Shown here piece after piece: positions 35,185 to 43,917 of a stretch of DNA of 64,000 nt. The notes beneath the pieces were generated by a model. That model did not search any database and had not been told where the DNA came from. It saw only the letters and a program-made list of their open reading frames with translations. Position 1 is the first letter of the stretch. Each line of letters starts with the position of its first letter. The DNA is from JAITVM01 sp031551135 (lineage in GTDB: Bacteria > Bacillota > Clostridia > Lachnospirales > JAITVM01), in assembly GCA_031551135.1 (NCBI GenBank), contig JAVBOA010000016.1, forward strand, positions 1 through 64,000, read 5' to 3'. Both the position numbers and the translations under genes were made by a program.

Positions 35185-36246
35185 ATGAAAAAGAAAGTGT
35201 TAAGCTTTTTACTGGCAACTATAGTTGGTTTATCAATGACAGCATGCGGAACTACAGCAAATAATACGACAACATCGGAAGCACCTGCGACATCTGAGGC
35301 ACCTGCAACTACCGAGACTCCGAAATCGGAAGCTCCTGCTACATCCGAAGCCCCTAAAACAGAAGCTCTGAAAGGCGGCGGCTCGAACATTATGTATATA
35401 ATTACGCCGTCTCATTCGAATCCGTTCTTTAAAACAGAAGCGGATCAAGCCGAAATCAAGGCTAAAGAACTTGGCTACGAAGTTAAAAAAGTTTCTCATG
35501 ACGACGACGCAACAAAACAATCAGAATTATTTGATAATGCGATTGCCGATAAAGCGGCGGCTATTGTTTGTGACAATGCTGGTGCCGACGCTACCGTTGC
35601 GGCTGTTCAAAAAGCCAGAGACGCAGGAATCCCTACATTTTTGATTGACCGTGAAATCAATGCAGAAGGCGTTGCTATTTCTCAAATCGTTGCAAATAAC
35701 TACCAAGGCGCAAAAGCTATTGCAGAAGTTTTTGTTGAAGCAATGGGCGAAGAAGGCAAATATGCTGAGCTTTTGGGCAAAGAATCCGACACAAACGCAG
35801 GCGTTCGTTCGCAAGCTTTCCACGAAGTAATCGACCAATACGATACTTTAGAAATGGTTGCTCAGCAAACTGCTAACTGGGAACAAACCGAAGCTTATCA
35901 AAAAGTTGAAACAATTTTGCAATCAAATCCTGATATTAAAGGTATAGTATGCGGTAATGACACAATGGCAGTAGGCGCGGCCGCCGCTATCAAAGCAGCA
36001 GGACTTAAAGATATCGTTATTATCGGTGTTGATGGTTCGGACGAAGCTGCCGCAGAAATCAAAGCCGGAACTATGGCGGGAACGGCTCTTCAGCAATGTG
36101 CAAGAATAGCGGAAATGGCCGTTGAACAAGCTGACAAATATTTAAAAGAAGGCTCTACTGGTTTAGACGAAAAACAATTAGTTGATTGTGTTGCTATTAC
36201 AAAAGACAATGTTGATAAATTATCTGCATTTGTTTTCAAAGGATAA
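35185..36246 (+). CDS. Sugar ABC transporter binding lipoprotein, RbsB-like
   Basis: The 353-residue lipoprotein (lipobox SMTACG, Cys at about 19) has a low-complexity linker of SEAPAT-type repeats (about 28-65). It is followed by a two-lobed ribose-type binding domain (about 67-353): IMYIITPSHSNPFFKTEADQ, IPTFLIDREI, and VCGNDTMAVGAAAAIKAAG. It captures the sugar outside the cell for the downstream RbsA/RbsC pair. AGGAGGAAAT precedes the ATG. Confidence 0.92.
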   Translation: MKKKVLSFLLATIVGLSMTACGTTANNTTTSEAPATSEAPATTETPKSEAPATSEAPKTEALKGGGSNIMYIITPSHSNPFFKTEADQAEIKAKELGYEVKKVSHDDDATKQSELFDNAIADKAAAIVCDNAGADATVAAVQKARDAGIPTFLIDREINAEGVAISQIVANNYQGAKAIAEVFVEAMGEEGKYAELLGKESDTNAGVRSQAFHEVIDQYDTLEMVAQQTANWEQTEAYQKVETILQSNPDIKGIVCGNDTMAVGAAAAIKAAGLKDIVIIGVDGSDEAAAEIKAGTMAGTALQQCARIAEMAVEQADKYLKEGSTGLDEKQLVDCVAITKDNVDKLSAFVFKG

Positions 36247-36256
36247 TATTTCGCTT

Positions 36257-36277
36257 GGGTGGAGCTTGTCTCCGCCC
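36257..36277 (+). promoter_or_regulatory. Hairpin after the binding-protein gene
   Basis: GGGTGGAG pairs with CTCCGCCC (8-base stem with one G-T pair). No T-run follows. Such hairpins after binding-protein genes often protect the upstream mRNA, giving more binding protein than ATPase and permease. Confidence 0.5.
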
Positions 36278-36332
36278 TGTATTCTAAAATTTCTATGTCT
36301 TTTTTAAAAAATTTTAACGGAGCTGAGGCGAA

Positions 36333-36974
36333 ATGAAAAAATCTTTATTGAAATTATTATTAATAACAGCGGTATTATCAACAGCACTAACGGGATGTTT
36401 TACGGTTGTAAAAATCGGTGAAGAAAATAAACTTACCGGTGAAACCGAATTTAATGCTGGTGATAATGTTGCTGAAATTTGGGAATCTGCTGTTTTGCCG
36501 GAACTAAATTCAAAAGCCGTTGAATTGCCGGAATTTTTGAAAGAAGCGAACGGAGATTTGAAATCTCTTGTGGATAAGTACGGGAAATATTCTATGGGTA
36601 CGTCAGGCGAAATTAATTATGTCGTAAAAGGCAGCGGAACTGTGGAAGAAGTAAATCAAGAAAAAAAAGCCGGATATATGACGATAAAGCTTGACGCTCA
36701 TGAAGGCAAAGAAATCATAAAACTTCAAATCGGGTCTGTTTATAAAGGCTCTTCGGTAAGGGATTCTTTGGATTTTATCAAATTTGGAGATTACAAAAAT
36801 CAGCAGGAATGGGCGGCGGTTTCGCAATCATTACATACTGTTATTGATACTGAAATAATTAAAAAGCTCGATTTAGGCGCTTTAAAAGGTAAGCGAATTA
36901 ATTTTGTGGGAACATTTACGGCGAACAGTAATGAAGAAATTTTGATTACGCCTGTTGTTCTGACTGTGAATTAG
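36333..36974 (+). CDS. DUF2291-family lipoprotein
   Basis: A 213-residue lipoprotein (lipobox ALTGCF, Cys at about 22) opening the mature part with FTVVKIGEENK. The remainder is a beta-rich domain with VVKGSGTVEEVNQEKKAGYM and KGKRINFVGTF. The size, features and place between rbsB- and rbsA-like genes fit DUF2291, which accompanies sugar ABC systems in several bacteria. Its role in transport is unknown. Confidence 0.75.
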   Translation: MKKSLLKLLLITAVLSTALTGCFTVVKIGEENKLTGETEFNAGDNVAEIWESAVLPELNSKAVELPEFLKEANGDLKSLVDKYGKYSMGTSGEINYVVKGSGTVEEVNQEKKAGYMTIKLDAHEGKEIIKLQIGSVYKGSSVRDSLDFIKFGDYKNQQEWAAVSQSLHTVIDTEIIKKLDLGALKGKRINFVGTFTANSNEEILITPVVLTVN

Positions 36975-36984
36975 GAGGGCATGT

Positions 36985-38535
36985 ATGGACGATATTAAAT
37001 ATCCGGACGGAGTCTGTCTGCGTGCCGAAAATGTAGGCAAAATATATCCCGGAACAAAAGCTTTGGACAATGTTTCTTTTGATGTGCTAAAAGGGAAAGT
37101 CAATGTTTTGATTGGCGAAAACGGCGCAGGAAAATCGACTTTAATGAAAATTATCGCCGGAATCGAACAACCGAGCGAAGGCAAAATTTTTATGGACGGA
37201 AATCCGCTGAGCTTTAAAAATACAAACGATGCCAGAGCGCACGGCATTGGAATAATTCATCAGGAATTAAGCTTGTTTCCGAATCTAAACGTTTATCAAA
37301 ATATTTTTATGGCAAAAGAAAAAAAGCATGGTTTCGGATTGGACAATCAAAAACATATAGAACTTACAAATAAAATTTTAAACCGCCTTGAGCATCCGAT
37401 TGATGCCGAAACTTTGATTGGAGATTTAAGGGTAGGGCAACAGCAAATGATCGAAATCGCACGAAATTTGATAAGCGATGATTTGAAAATTTTGATTATG
37501 GATGAACCGACTTCTTCTCTAAGCCAAGCGGAAGTTAATATTCTTTTTAAAATAATGCGGGAATTATTAGTCGAGGGGATTTCTATTGTTTATATTTCTC
37601 ATAGGCTTGAAGAAATTATGGAAATCGGCGACCATGTAACGATTTTGCGTGACGGAAAATATGTTGCGGATGCGGAGGTCAGTGAAATCGATGTTCCGTG
37701 GATAGTTAAGCAAATGACGGGCGAAGGCAAGTCTTATCCGAAAAAAGACCGGAATATCGAATGGGATAAAGCCGAAAAAATTATGGAAATAAAAAATTTG
37801 ACATTGCCGAAATCGGGCGGCGGATATTTATTGGATAATGTTAGTTTTGATTTGAAAAAGGGCGAGATATTAGGAATTTACGGACTCATGGGTGCCGGCA
37901 GAACAGAAATTTTCGAATGTTTAATGGGCTTGCGTCCGGAACACACGGGCGAAATAATTTTAGAAGGAAAAAAAGCGGATATAAAATCAATTTCGGAACA
38001 AATAGACAGAGGCTTTGCGCTAGTGCCCGAAGACAGACAGCGTGAAGGTTTGGTTCAAACAATGAATATTCAAAAGAATATTTCTTTGGCGAGCCTAAAA
38101 AATTATGTAAAATTTATTTTTCTTGATGAAAATGAAGAAATGAAAAAAGTTGACGAGCAAATAAAAGATATTCATATAAAAGTTGCGGATAAAAAACTGC
38201 CGATTCTTTCGTTATCGGGCGGTAATCAGCAAAAAGTCGTTATTGGCAAAGGGGTTTTGACAAATCCCAAAATCCTGCTTTTGGATGAGCCGAGCCGGGG
38301 CATAGATATCGGCGCAAAAACCGAAGTTTTTGATATTATAAACCAATATGCGGAAAACGGGCTTTCGATAATCGTTATTTCTTCCGAGCTGAAAGAAATT
38401 ATTGCTATTGCCGACAGGGTTATTGTTTTATCAAACGGTATAAAAACAGCGGAGTTTTTGGGAGACGAAATTGTTGAGGAAAGTCTTGTGCTTGCGTCTT
38501 ACAAAGGACACCACGAGCATCAACCGGTTTCTTGA
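36985..38535 (+). CDS. Sugar ABC transporter ATP-binding protein, RbsA-like
   Basis: A 516-residue protein with two ABC domains in tandem. Domain 1 (about 5-245) has Walker A GENGAGKST and Walker B ILIMDEPTSS, with a divergent signature RVGQQQM. Domain 2 (about 260-505) has the degenerate Walker A GLMGAGRTE and the signature LSGGNQQKV. One consensus and one degenerate site is normal for RbsA/XylG types. GGAGGGC precedes the ATG, 10 bases after the DUF2291 stop. Confidence 0.95.
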   Translation: MDDIKYPDGVCLRAENVGKIYPGTKALDNVSFDVLKGKVNVLIGENGAGKSTLMKIIAGIEQPSEGKIFMDGNPLSFKNTNDARAHGIGIIHQELSLFPNLNVYQNIFMAKEKKHGFGLDNQKHIELTNKILNRLEHPIDAETLIGDLRVGQQQMIEIARNLISDDLKILIMDEPTSSLSQAEVNILFKIMRELLVEGISIVYISHRLEEIMEIGDHVTILRDGKYVADAEVSEIDVPWIVKQMTGEGKSYPKKDRNIEWDKAEKIMEIKNLTLPKSGGGYLLDNVSFDLKKGEILGIYGLMGAGRTEIFECLMGLRPEHTGEIILEGKKADIKSISEQIDRGFALVPEDRQREGLVQTMNIQKNISLASLKNYVKFIFLDENEEMKKVDEQIKDIHIKVADKKLPILSLSGGNQQKVVIGKGVLTNPKILLLDEPSRGIDIGAKTEVFDIINQYAENGLSIIVISSELKEIIAIADRVIVLSNGIKTAEFLGDEIVEESLVLASYKGHHEHQPVS

Positions 38536-38581
38536 GAATGAAATTTTGAAAAAAGACCAATAATCAGAGAGGAAGTATAAA

Positions 38582-39631
38582 ATGACCGCTAATAAATCGT
38601 CCAATAATAAAATTGTTATGACGCTCTTAAAAGGAAGGACCTTTATTGTTTTAATTTTATTATTAATTTTTTTCAGTATAAACGCAAATAATTTTCTCAG
38701 CATAAATACTGCAATGCTCATTGCAAAACACGTTGCACTTTATGGAATTTTGGGAATCGGCATGACTTATGTAATTATTGCCGGAGGTATCGACCTCTCT
38801 ATCGGTGCGATAGTCGGCTTGGCCGGAATGGTTGCAGGCGGACTCTTGCAAAAAGGCCTTACGCTGAAATTTCTAGGCGTGACATTGTATTTTAATGTTT
38901 TTTCGGTAGTTTTAATAACGATTTTGCTGGGCGCGGTAATCGGAACGGTAAACGGCTTAATCATTACAAAATGCAATGTTGCTCCGTTTATTGCGACTTT
39001 GGGAATGATGTATATCGCAAGAGGTTTGGCAATGATTCATTCGAATGGCGCTACATATTCGAAAATAACCGGAAACGCGGCTCTGGGGAACACGGGCTTC
39101 GAGGCTTTCGGGCGGAATTTGCCGAACACTTTGATTCCGGTCAGTGTTCTGATTTTGATAGCGATAGCTCTGATTGCCGCTGTGTTTTTGAAAAAAACCG
39201 CTTTCGGATGGCATGTGTTTTCGATTGGTGGAAACGAAAAAGCCGCAAAATTATCCGGTGTTAAAGTCAGTACCGTTAAAATTATGGTTTATGCGTTTTC
39301 GGGGATTTGTGCGGCCGTTGTCGGAATAATAGCGTCATCGCAATTGGTTGCCGCTCATCCTGCTACGGGCGAATCTTGGGAAATGAACGCAATTGCCGCA
39401 GCTGTTTTGGGCGGAACTTCAATGTCCGGCGGTATCGGAACAATCGGCGGAACAATTATCGGAGCTTTTGTAATCGGCGTTATAAATGACGGTATGGTAA
39501 TGTGCGGAGTTTCGGAGTTCTGGCAGATGGTTATAAAAGGTCTTGTAATTATTTTGGCGGTAATCATTGACCAGTTCCAAAGAAATCTCCAAGCGAAAAT
39601 GGCTTTGCAAACAAGAAATGAAAGTAAATAA
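38582..39631 (+). CDS. Sugar ABC transporter permease, RbsC-like
   Basis: A 349-residue membrane protein with about nine helices and the RbsC family blocks YVIIAGGIDLSIGAIVGLAG and AVLGGTSMSGGIGTIGGT, the site of contact with the ATPase. It completes the ribose-type importer. GAGAGGAAGT precedes the ATG. A terminator lies 11 bases downstream and ends the operon. Confidence 0.95.
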   Translation: MTANKSSNNKIVMTLLKGRTFIVLILLLIFFSINANNFLSINTAMLIAKHVALYGILGIGMTYVIIAGGIDLSIGAIVGLAGMVAGGLLQKGLTLKFLGVTLYFNVFSVVLITILLGAVIGTVNGLIITKCNVAPFIATLGMMYIARGLAMIHSNGATYSKITGNAALGNTGFEAFGRNLPNTLIPVSVLILIAIALIAAVFLKKTAFGWHVFSIGGNEKAAKLSGVKVSTVKIMVYAFSGICAAVVGIIASSQLVAAHPATGESWEMNAIAAAVLGGTSMSGGIGTIGGTIIGAFVIGVINDGMVMCGVSEFWQMVIKGLVIILAVIIDQFQRNLQAKMALQTRNESK

Positions 39632-39641
39632 AGTCTATTCT

Positions 39642-39661
39642 GCCCTTTTAGGGCTTTTTTT
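39642..39661 (+). terminator. Terminator of the sugar operon
   Basis: GCCCT pairs with AGGGC, followed by seven T. Confidence 0.85.
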
Positions 39662-39710
39662 ATTGTAATACGAGTCGACGACTAAATCGTTTTTATCCGA
39701 GTATTCGTAT

Positions 39711-39753
39711 AAGCAGTCTCATTTTTTATAAATAGTGAAAAATGAAACTGCTT
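39711..39753. terminator. Large hairpin between convergent units
   Basis: AAGCAGTCTCATTTTT (39711-39726) pairs with AAAAATGAAACTGCTT (39738-39753) with one mismatch. It lies after the PIN-partner gene (minus strand) and may end its transcript, though the T-run is within the stem. Confidence 0.55.
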
Positions 39754-39779
39754 AAAACTTGAATTTAAATATGAACTTG

Positions 39780-39977
39780 TTAGTTATTTGACCTAAATTT
39801 CATTGCATCGTTAAGAAAATCATCAAGGCTGATATCTTTATATAAATTCCTTTGCCACTCAGTGTAATCAAATGGTTCTCGCAAAATCAGAGCAATGAAT
39901 CTTTCTGCATTAACCAGACCCAGCTTTTCCGCTAAAATTTTCATACCTTCAGTTTTTATTACGGTATCGCTAATCAT
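39780..39977 (-). CDS. Small partner of the PIN protein (putative antitoxin)
   Basis: A 65-residue protein, MISDTVIKTEGMKILAEKLG followed by AERFIALILREPFDYTEWQR. I recall similar small proteins paired with PIN toxins, but I cannot name the family. Its start overlaps the PIN stop by 8 bases, so the toxin gene comes first, contrary to the usual antitoxin-first order. AGGAGGTATTTAA lies inside the PIN gene's end and serves as its ribosome site. Its function as an antitoxin is inferred from pairing alone. Confidence 0.6.
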   Translation of the reverse strand: MISDTVIKTEGMKILAEKLGLVNAERFIALILREPFDYTEWQRNLYKDISLDDFLNDAMKFRSNN

Positions 39978-40419
39978 TTAAATACCTCCTAACAAACTCG
40001 ATTGGATTAACTACTTGTATTTCGGTTATTTGTTTATTTAAAATTCCTTTATCCGTAGTCAAAAAATAATCTGCATTTGCTGAAACAGCACAAGCGATAT
40101 GTGCAGCGTCTTTTTGCTTTAGTCCCAAATTCATATAATACGAAGCCTGAGTTCTGATTTCATCCGTTAAAATACAGTCAATACAGGCGAGGTTTTTCCA
40201 TTCAGATATTCTTTGCTGTCTTTCCAAAAAAGGATTATCTTTATTTTCAAAATCTAAAATAAAAGACCAAACTAAATTCAACTGATTTTTCAATATTAAT
40301 TCCTGTACAAACAATTTAGCTTCGGATTCAATTCTTATTATTACATTTTGTTGATTATCAAATGGTCTGTTAAAACAACAGTTATCCAAATAGACGGACA
40401 ACTTTTTCAATTTTATCAC
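39970..40419 (-). CDS. PIN-domain ribonuclease, VapC-like toxin
   Basis: The 149-residue protein has the PIN layout: first Asp in VYLDNCCFNRPFD, a middle Glu, and a late acidic pair in KDAAHIACAVSANADYFLTTD. VapC-type PIN proteins cut RNA in the cytoplasm. The frame opens at GTG 40417-40419, but the ribosome-like GGGTGA fits TTG 40410 better, which would drop three residues. It has its own promoter (40447-40475). Confidence 0.78.
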   Translation of the reverse strand: MIKLKKLSVYLDNCCFNRPFDNQQNVIIRIESEAKLFVQELILKNQLNLVWSFILDFENKDNPFLERQQRISEWKNLACIDCILTDEIRTQASYYMNLGLKQKDAAHIACAVSANADYFLTTDKGILNKQITEIQVVNPIEFVRRYLND

Positions 40420-40446
40420 CCAGTTTTCTCAATGACTTATGTTATG

Positions 40447-40475
40447 AGTATACTTGAAAATACGCTAAATTTCAA
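40447..40475 (-). promoter_or_regulatory. Promoter of the PIN-toxin pair
   Basis: On the minus strand TTGAAA (40470-40475), a 17-base spacer and TATACT (40447-40452), about 30 bases before the GTG start. Close to consensus. Confidence 0.65.
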
Positions 40476-40613
40476 GGAAATTAAGTGCGGGAATTACTCC
40501 TTTGACGTATAATATTGGCTCAGCTACTAAAAAACAAAAGCTTAAGAAAATTTTAAGATTTGTAATAATTTTTTTTTAAGAAGATTAATTTATCATAATA
40601 ATTATAATACATT

Positions 40614-40728
40614 ATACTATTTCCATTCTAAAAGATAGAAAAAAATATTTCATTTCGCGATTGAAGCGTTGCGCGAAACGCTCCGCTGTGAAAAAATTTT
40701 TTCTATAATATCAAAATGGAAATAGTAT
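40614..40728 (+). repeat. Full-length palindromic element, copy 5
   Basis: 115 bases from ATACTATTTCC to GGAAATAGTAT. The end bases TTTCC/GGAAA differ from TTTTC/GAAAA of the other copies on both sides, so pairing is kept. The central stem is TTTCGCGA with GCGCGAAA, one mismatch. Confidence 0.85.
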
Positions 40729-40764
40729 TACAAATCATTTACTATTTTTGATAAAATATAAATT

Positions 40765-40878
40765 ATACTATTTTCAATATATAGGATAGAAAAAAATATT
40801 TCATTTCGCGCTAGAAACATTGCGCGAAACGCTCCGCTGTGAAAAGTTTTTTTCTACTTATCAAAATGAAAATAGTAT
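40765..40878 (+). repeat. Full-length palindromic element, copy 6
   Basis: 114 bases from ATACTATTTTC to GAAAATAGTAT, in direct orientation 36 bases after copy 5. It ends 17 bases before the response-regulator ATG, so the promoter of the two-component system must lie within or before the two elements. Confidence 0.88.
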
Positions 40879-40895
40879 CAGTGAGGAGGACAACA

Positions 40896-41591
40896 ATGAT
40901 AAATTCAAACATTTTAATAGTAGATGATGATAAGGAAATTTTAAATTCTATAGATATATTTTTAAGCAACGAGGGTTTTAATATTTTTAAGGCTACAAAC
41001 GGACATGAGGCTCTGGAAATTTTGCAGACCGAAGAAATTCATTTGATATTGATGGATATAATGATGCCGAAGATGGACGGGATTCAGGCGACGCTTGCTA
41101 TCAGAAAGGAAGTGGATATCCCGATAATCTTTTTAACGGCAAAATCGGAAGATACAGATGTGATTTTGGGGCTGAATTTGGGTGCCGATGATTATATTAC
41201 AAAGCCGTTTAATTTTTTAGAGCTGATCGCAAGAATAAAATCAAACCTCAGACGCTATATCAAATACGAAAATTACAAAAAGGCGGATAACGACGAAATT
41301 AATATTCGTGGGCTTTATCTAAACAAAAAAACAAAAGAGGTTTATGTAAACGAGGAAATTGTGCGTTTAACACCGATAGAATTTAAAATTTTGCAATTGT
41401 TAATGGAAAATAAAAACCAGATTTTTTCTATTAAAGATATTTATGAAACTGTTTGGGGTGAAGACTTTATGAATTCCGAAAATACTGTTTCGGTACATAT
41501 ACGGCGTATTAGGGAAAAAATTGAAGTCAACCCGAAAGAACCGATTTATTTAAAGGTGGTGTGGGGTGTTGGATATAAAATCGAGAAGTAA
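40896..41591 (+). CDS. OmpR-family response regulator
   Basis: A 231-residue regulator: receiver domain (about 1-120, phospho-acceptor D54 in LILMDIMMPKMDG, Lys in DYITKPFN) and winged-helix domain (about 135-231, LTPIEFKILQLLMENKN and VSVHIRRIREKIE). GAGGAGGA at 40883-40890 sets ATG 40896; the frame stays open to ATG 40839, but those 19 codons lie in the repeat element. It overlaps the histidine kinase by 26 bases. Targets are unknown. Confidence 0.92.
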   Translation: MINSNILIVDDDKEILNSIDIFLSNEGFNIFKATNGHEALEILQTEEIHLILMDIMMPKMDGIQATLAIRKEVDIPIIFLTAKSEDTDVILGLNLGADDYITKPFNFLELIARIKSNLRRYIKYENYKKADNDEINIRGLYLNKKTKEVYVNEEIVRLTPIEFKILQLLMENKNQIFSIKDIYETVWGEDFMNSENTVSVHIRRIREKIEVNPKEPIYLKVVWGVGYKIEK

Positions 41592-43917
41592 TGATCCCGC
41601 AAGGGAAATTGAAGAAGCGAAAGAAGAAGAGTATAAAATAATTGAAAAAACTAAAAAAGTCCGAAAACCGAAAAACGGATTTATTGTATATCTATTGCTG
41701 CTTTTGTTTTTATCAGGAATAATTACGGGGTTTTTATTTTTAAGTAATCATTCCACCGGGCGCAGAGTTTACAGAAATATAGAGGATATGTATCAATCTC
41801 AGATGTATTCTTTGCCCGAAAACGATTCTCCGGAAAGATATGCAAAAAATATTTATTTATTTTTCACGCAATATGACGGATATGATTTTGATGAAACCAA
41901 ACTAAAAGAACAGATTAGCGTTGATTCTTCGGATTACGAATTAAATCCTCAACATTTGCTGGACCGCGCCAACGTTGAAATGGTTTTCGGTGAATTATTG
42001 AATCGATTTAATAATGAAAAGAATAATGTTGATTCTTTCACCAGCATAGAATATTATGACGAAACGACAGGACAGAATTATAATTTTACTTCCGCACAGG
42101 AAATAATTGCTTTGCGGGATGAGAAGCTTAAGTTAATTGATGTGACTTACGAAAATTTATATAAATCAAACGAATCAAAAGCAAGCACCGTATTGGAAGA
42201 GAGCGTAAAGAATTATTATAATATACGCAATTATCTGGAATCGAATAAGAATTTCGGGTTCATGATTAGAGATAATAATGGTAAGACTTACTATTGTAAC
42301 GAAGGAAAAGTGGCGAGCTTATCGGACAAGGAAATAGAAATTTATGAGAGGGATATAAATGGTTTGAACTCCGCCTTTGTTTTTCCGTTGTTTTCGGAAA
42401 AAGTCGGTTTTTATTTTAATAACGAGCCACTCAACGAATCCTTCAGAAAAAATAATATCAACGGATATTTTTTCGCTACTAATACTTTAATAAGCAGTGT
42501 TGATTCTGTTGCTAGTAATGAACAAATGTCTGTATATGCGTTTCAAGACTTTTTGAGCGCGTTTATATCTCTGTGCTTTATTTCGCTCTTGGTTTTGCTT
42601 TTTATTTGCAGGCATGATTTTGGCGCATTCAAGCGCGGCTCAGCTATAATTTATAATTTTTATGCAAAATTTCCGCTTATATTGAAGTTGTTGGGCTTTG
42701 TGATTTTTCCGATATTTTATTTTTTGGTTTCGGAAAATCCATCCCATATGAGATATTTTGTTGATGTAATTATTGGAACTAAAGCCTATATGTTTTTTGT
42801 ATATTTTATAAAACATATTTTCAAAAATTTTAAGAATTTAAAAAATGAGCCGGAATTTAAAATTATCAGAAGAATTTTTAAGGATTTTCATTATGTGAAT
42901 AAATCAGGAAAAATTTTTACTATCATTCTTTTTTATTCGATGTTCGTAATATTTGGAGTTTTTGGCACAGGCTTGTATGTTTTTGGTTCGCTTGCGATTT
43001 TGCTTGAAAACGAACCCGCGATTGTACTATTGGCGACGGCTTTGTATGCTGTTGCAATGCTTTTTTATAAATATTACATGGATTTTACAATCGGATACTG
43101 CAAGCTTTGCTACTATATTAAAAAGATTTATGAGGGCTCGGACGAATATATTGAGGAACAAAATCCGGCGAAGCAGGAAATTTATTATTTAAATAATCTG
43201 CGCCGTGGGTTTATCGAGTCGGTCAATAAAATGATAAAGGCCGAACGCATGAAAACTCAGCTTATTACAAATGTTTCGCATGATTTAAAAACTCCGCTGA
43301 CTTCAATTATTAATTATTTGGAGCTTTTGAAAAAAGAAGGAATGCAGGGTGCGCATACAAATGAATACCTTGAGATTTTGGAAGCTAAATCCCAAAGGCT
43401 AAAATATTTGATAGAGGATTTATTCGAAGCCAGTAAATTAACAGCAGGCGAAGTCGAATTGAATCTCGATAAAGTTAATGTTTGTGATTTAATAAACCAA
43501 ACAGTCGGCGAGCTGAGCGGAAAATTGGAAGATGCGAATATAGATTTGCGGACAAAATTTGACAGCGAGAATATTTATTTGAAATTGGACGGAAAGAAAA
43601 TTTGGCGTGTTTTCGAAAATCTTCTGAATAATATAATCAAATATTCTTTGAGCGGTACAAGAGCTTATATAGATGTTCAAGAAGAAATAAATGAAGTTAT
43701 AATTACTTTCAAAAATATTTCTAATCATGAAATAAAATTTGATAAATCGGAACTTTTCGACCGGTTTAAGCGCGGCGACGACAGCCGGAGCACAGATGGA
43801 AACGGTCTAGGATTATCGATTGCCCAAAGCATTATCAATCTTCACGGCGGCTTCATCGATATCGTTGTAGACGGTGATTTATTTAAGGTTGTGATTACAT
43901 TTAGAAAAAAATGCTAA
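41566..43917 (+). CDS. Membrane sensor histidine kinase
   Basis: A 783-residue kinase. After a charged N-terminus come a first membrane helix (about 43-64) and a large external sensor region (about 65-320). Five or six more helices follow (about 325-520), then HisKA with VSHDLKTPLTSIINYLELL (phospho-acceptor H572) and the ATPase domain with NLLNNIIKYS and GNGLGLSIAQSI. The multi-helix segment before HisKA is unusual for OmpR partners. The start is GTG 41566, 6 bases after AAAGGTGG; it overlaps the regulator gene. The ligand is unknown; mucin enzymes lie downstream, but behind a terminator. Confidence 0.9.
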   Translation: MLDIKSRSNDPAREIEEAKEEEYKIIEKTKKVRKPKNGFIVYLLLLLFLSGIITGFLFLSNHSTGRRVYRNIEDMYQSQMYSLPENDSPERYAKNIYLFFTQYDGYDFDETKLKEQISVDSSDYELNPQHLLDRANVEMVFGELLNRFNNEKNNVDSFTSIEYYDETTGQNYNFTSAQEIIALRDEKLKLIDVTYENLYKSNESKASTVLEESVKNYYNIRNYLESNKNFGFMIRDNNGKTYYCNEGKVASLSDKEIEIYERDINGLNSAFVFPLFSEKVGFYFNNEPLNESFRKNNINGYFFATNTLISSVDSVASNEQMSVYAFQDFLSAFISLCFISLLVLLFICRHDFGAFKRGSAIIYNFYAKFPLILKLLGFVIFPIFYFLVSENPSHMRYFVDVIIGTKAYMFFVYFIKHIFKNFKNLKNEPEFKIIRRIFKDFHYVNKSGKIFTIILFYSMFVIFGVFGTGLYVFGSLAILLENEPAIVLLATALYAVAMLFYKYYMDFTIGYCKLCYYIKKIYEGSDEYIEEQNPAKQEIYYLNNLRRGFIESVNKMIKAERMKTQLITNVSHDLKTPLTSIINYLELLKKEGMQGAHTNEYLEILEAKSQRLKYLIEDLFEASKLTAGEVELNLDKVNVCDLINQTVGELSGKLEDANIDLRTKFDSENIYLKLDGKKIWRVFENLLNNIIKYSLSGTRAYIDVQEEINEVIITFKNISNHEIKFDKSELFDRFKRGDDSRSTDGNGLGLSIAQSIINLHGGFIDIVVDGDLFKVVITFRKKC

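Noticed and set aside
28945..39631. The sugar regulon as a classical L-fucose pathway
   Set aside because: There is a FucI-like isomerase and a kinase, but no fuculose-phosphate aldolase; a dedicated transketolase is present instead.
20025..40878. The repeated palindromes as a CRISPR array
   Set aside because: Copies are far apart, in both orientations and over 110 bases; no regular spacing or cas genes.
40839..40895. 19-codon N-terminal extension of the response regulator
   Set aside because: It lies in the palindromic element; ATG 40896 has a perfect ribosome site and the normal family N-terminus.
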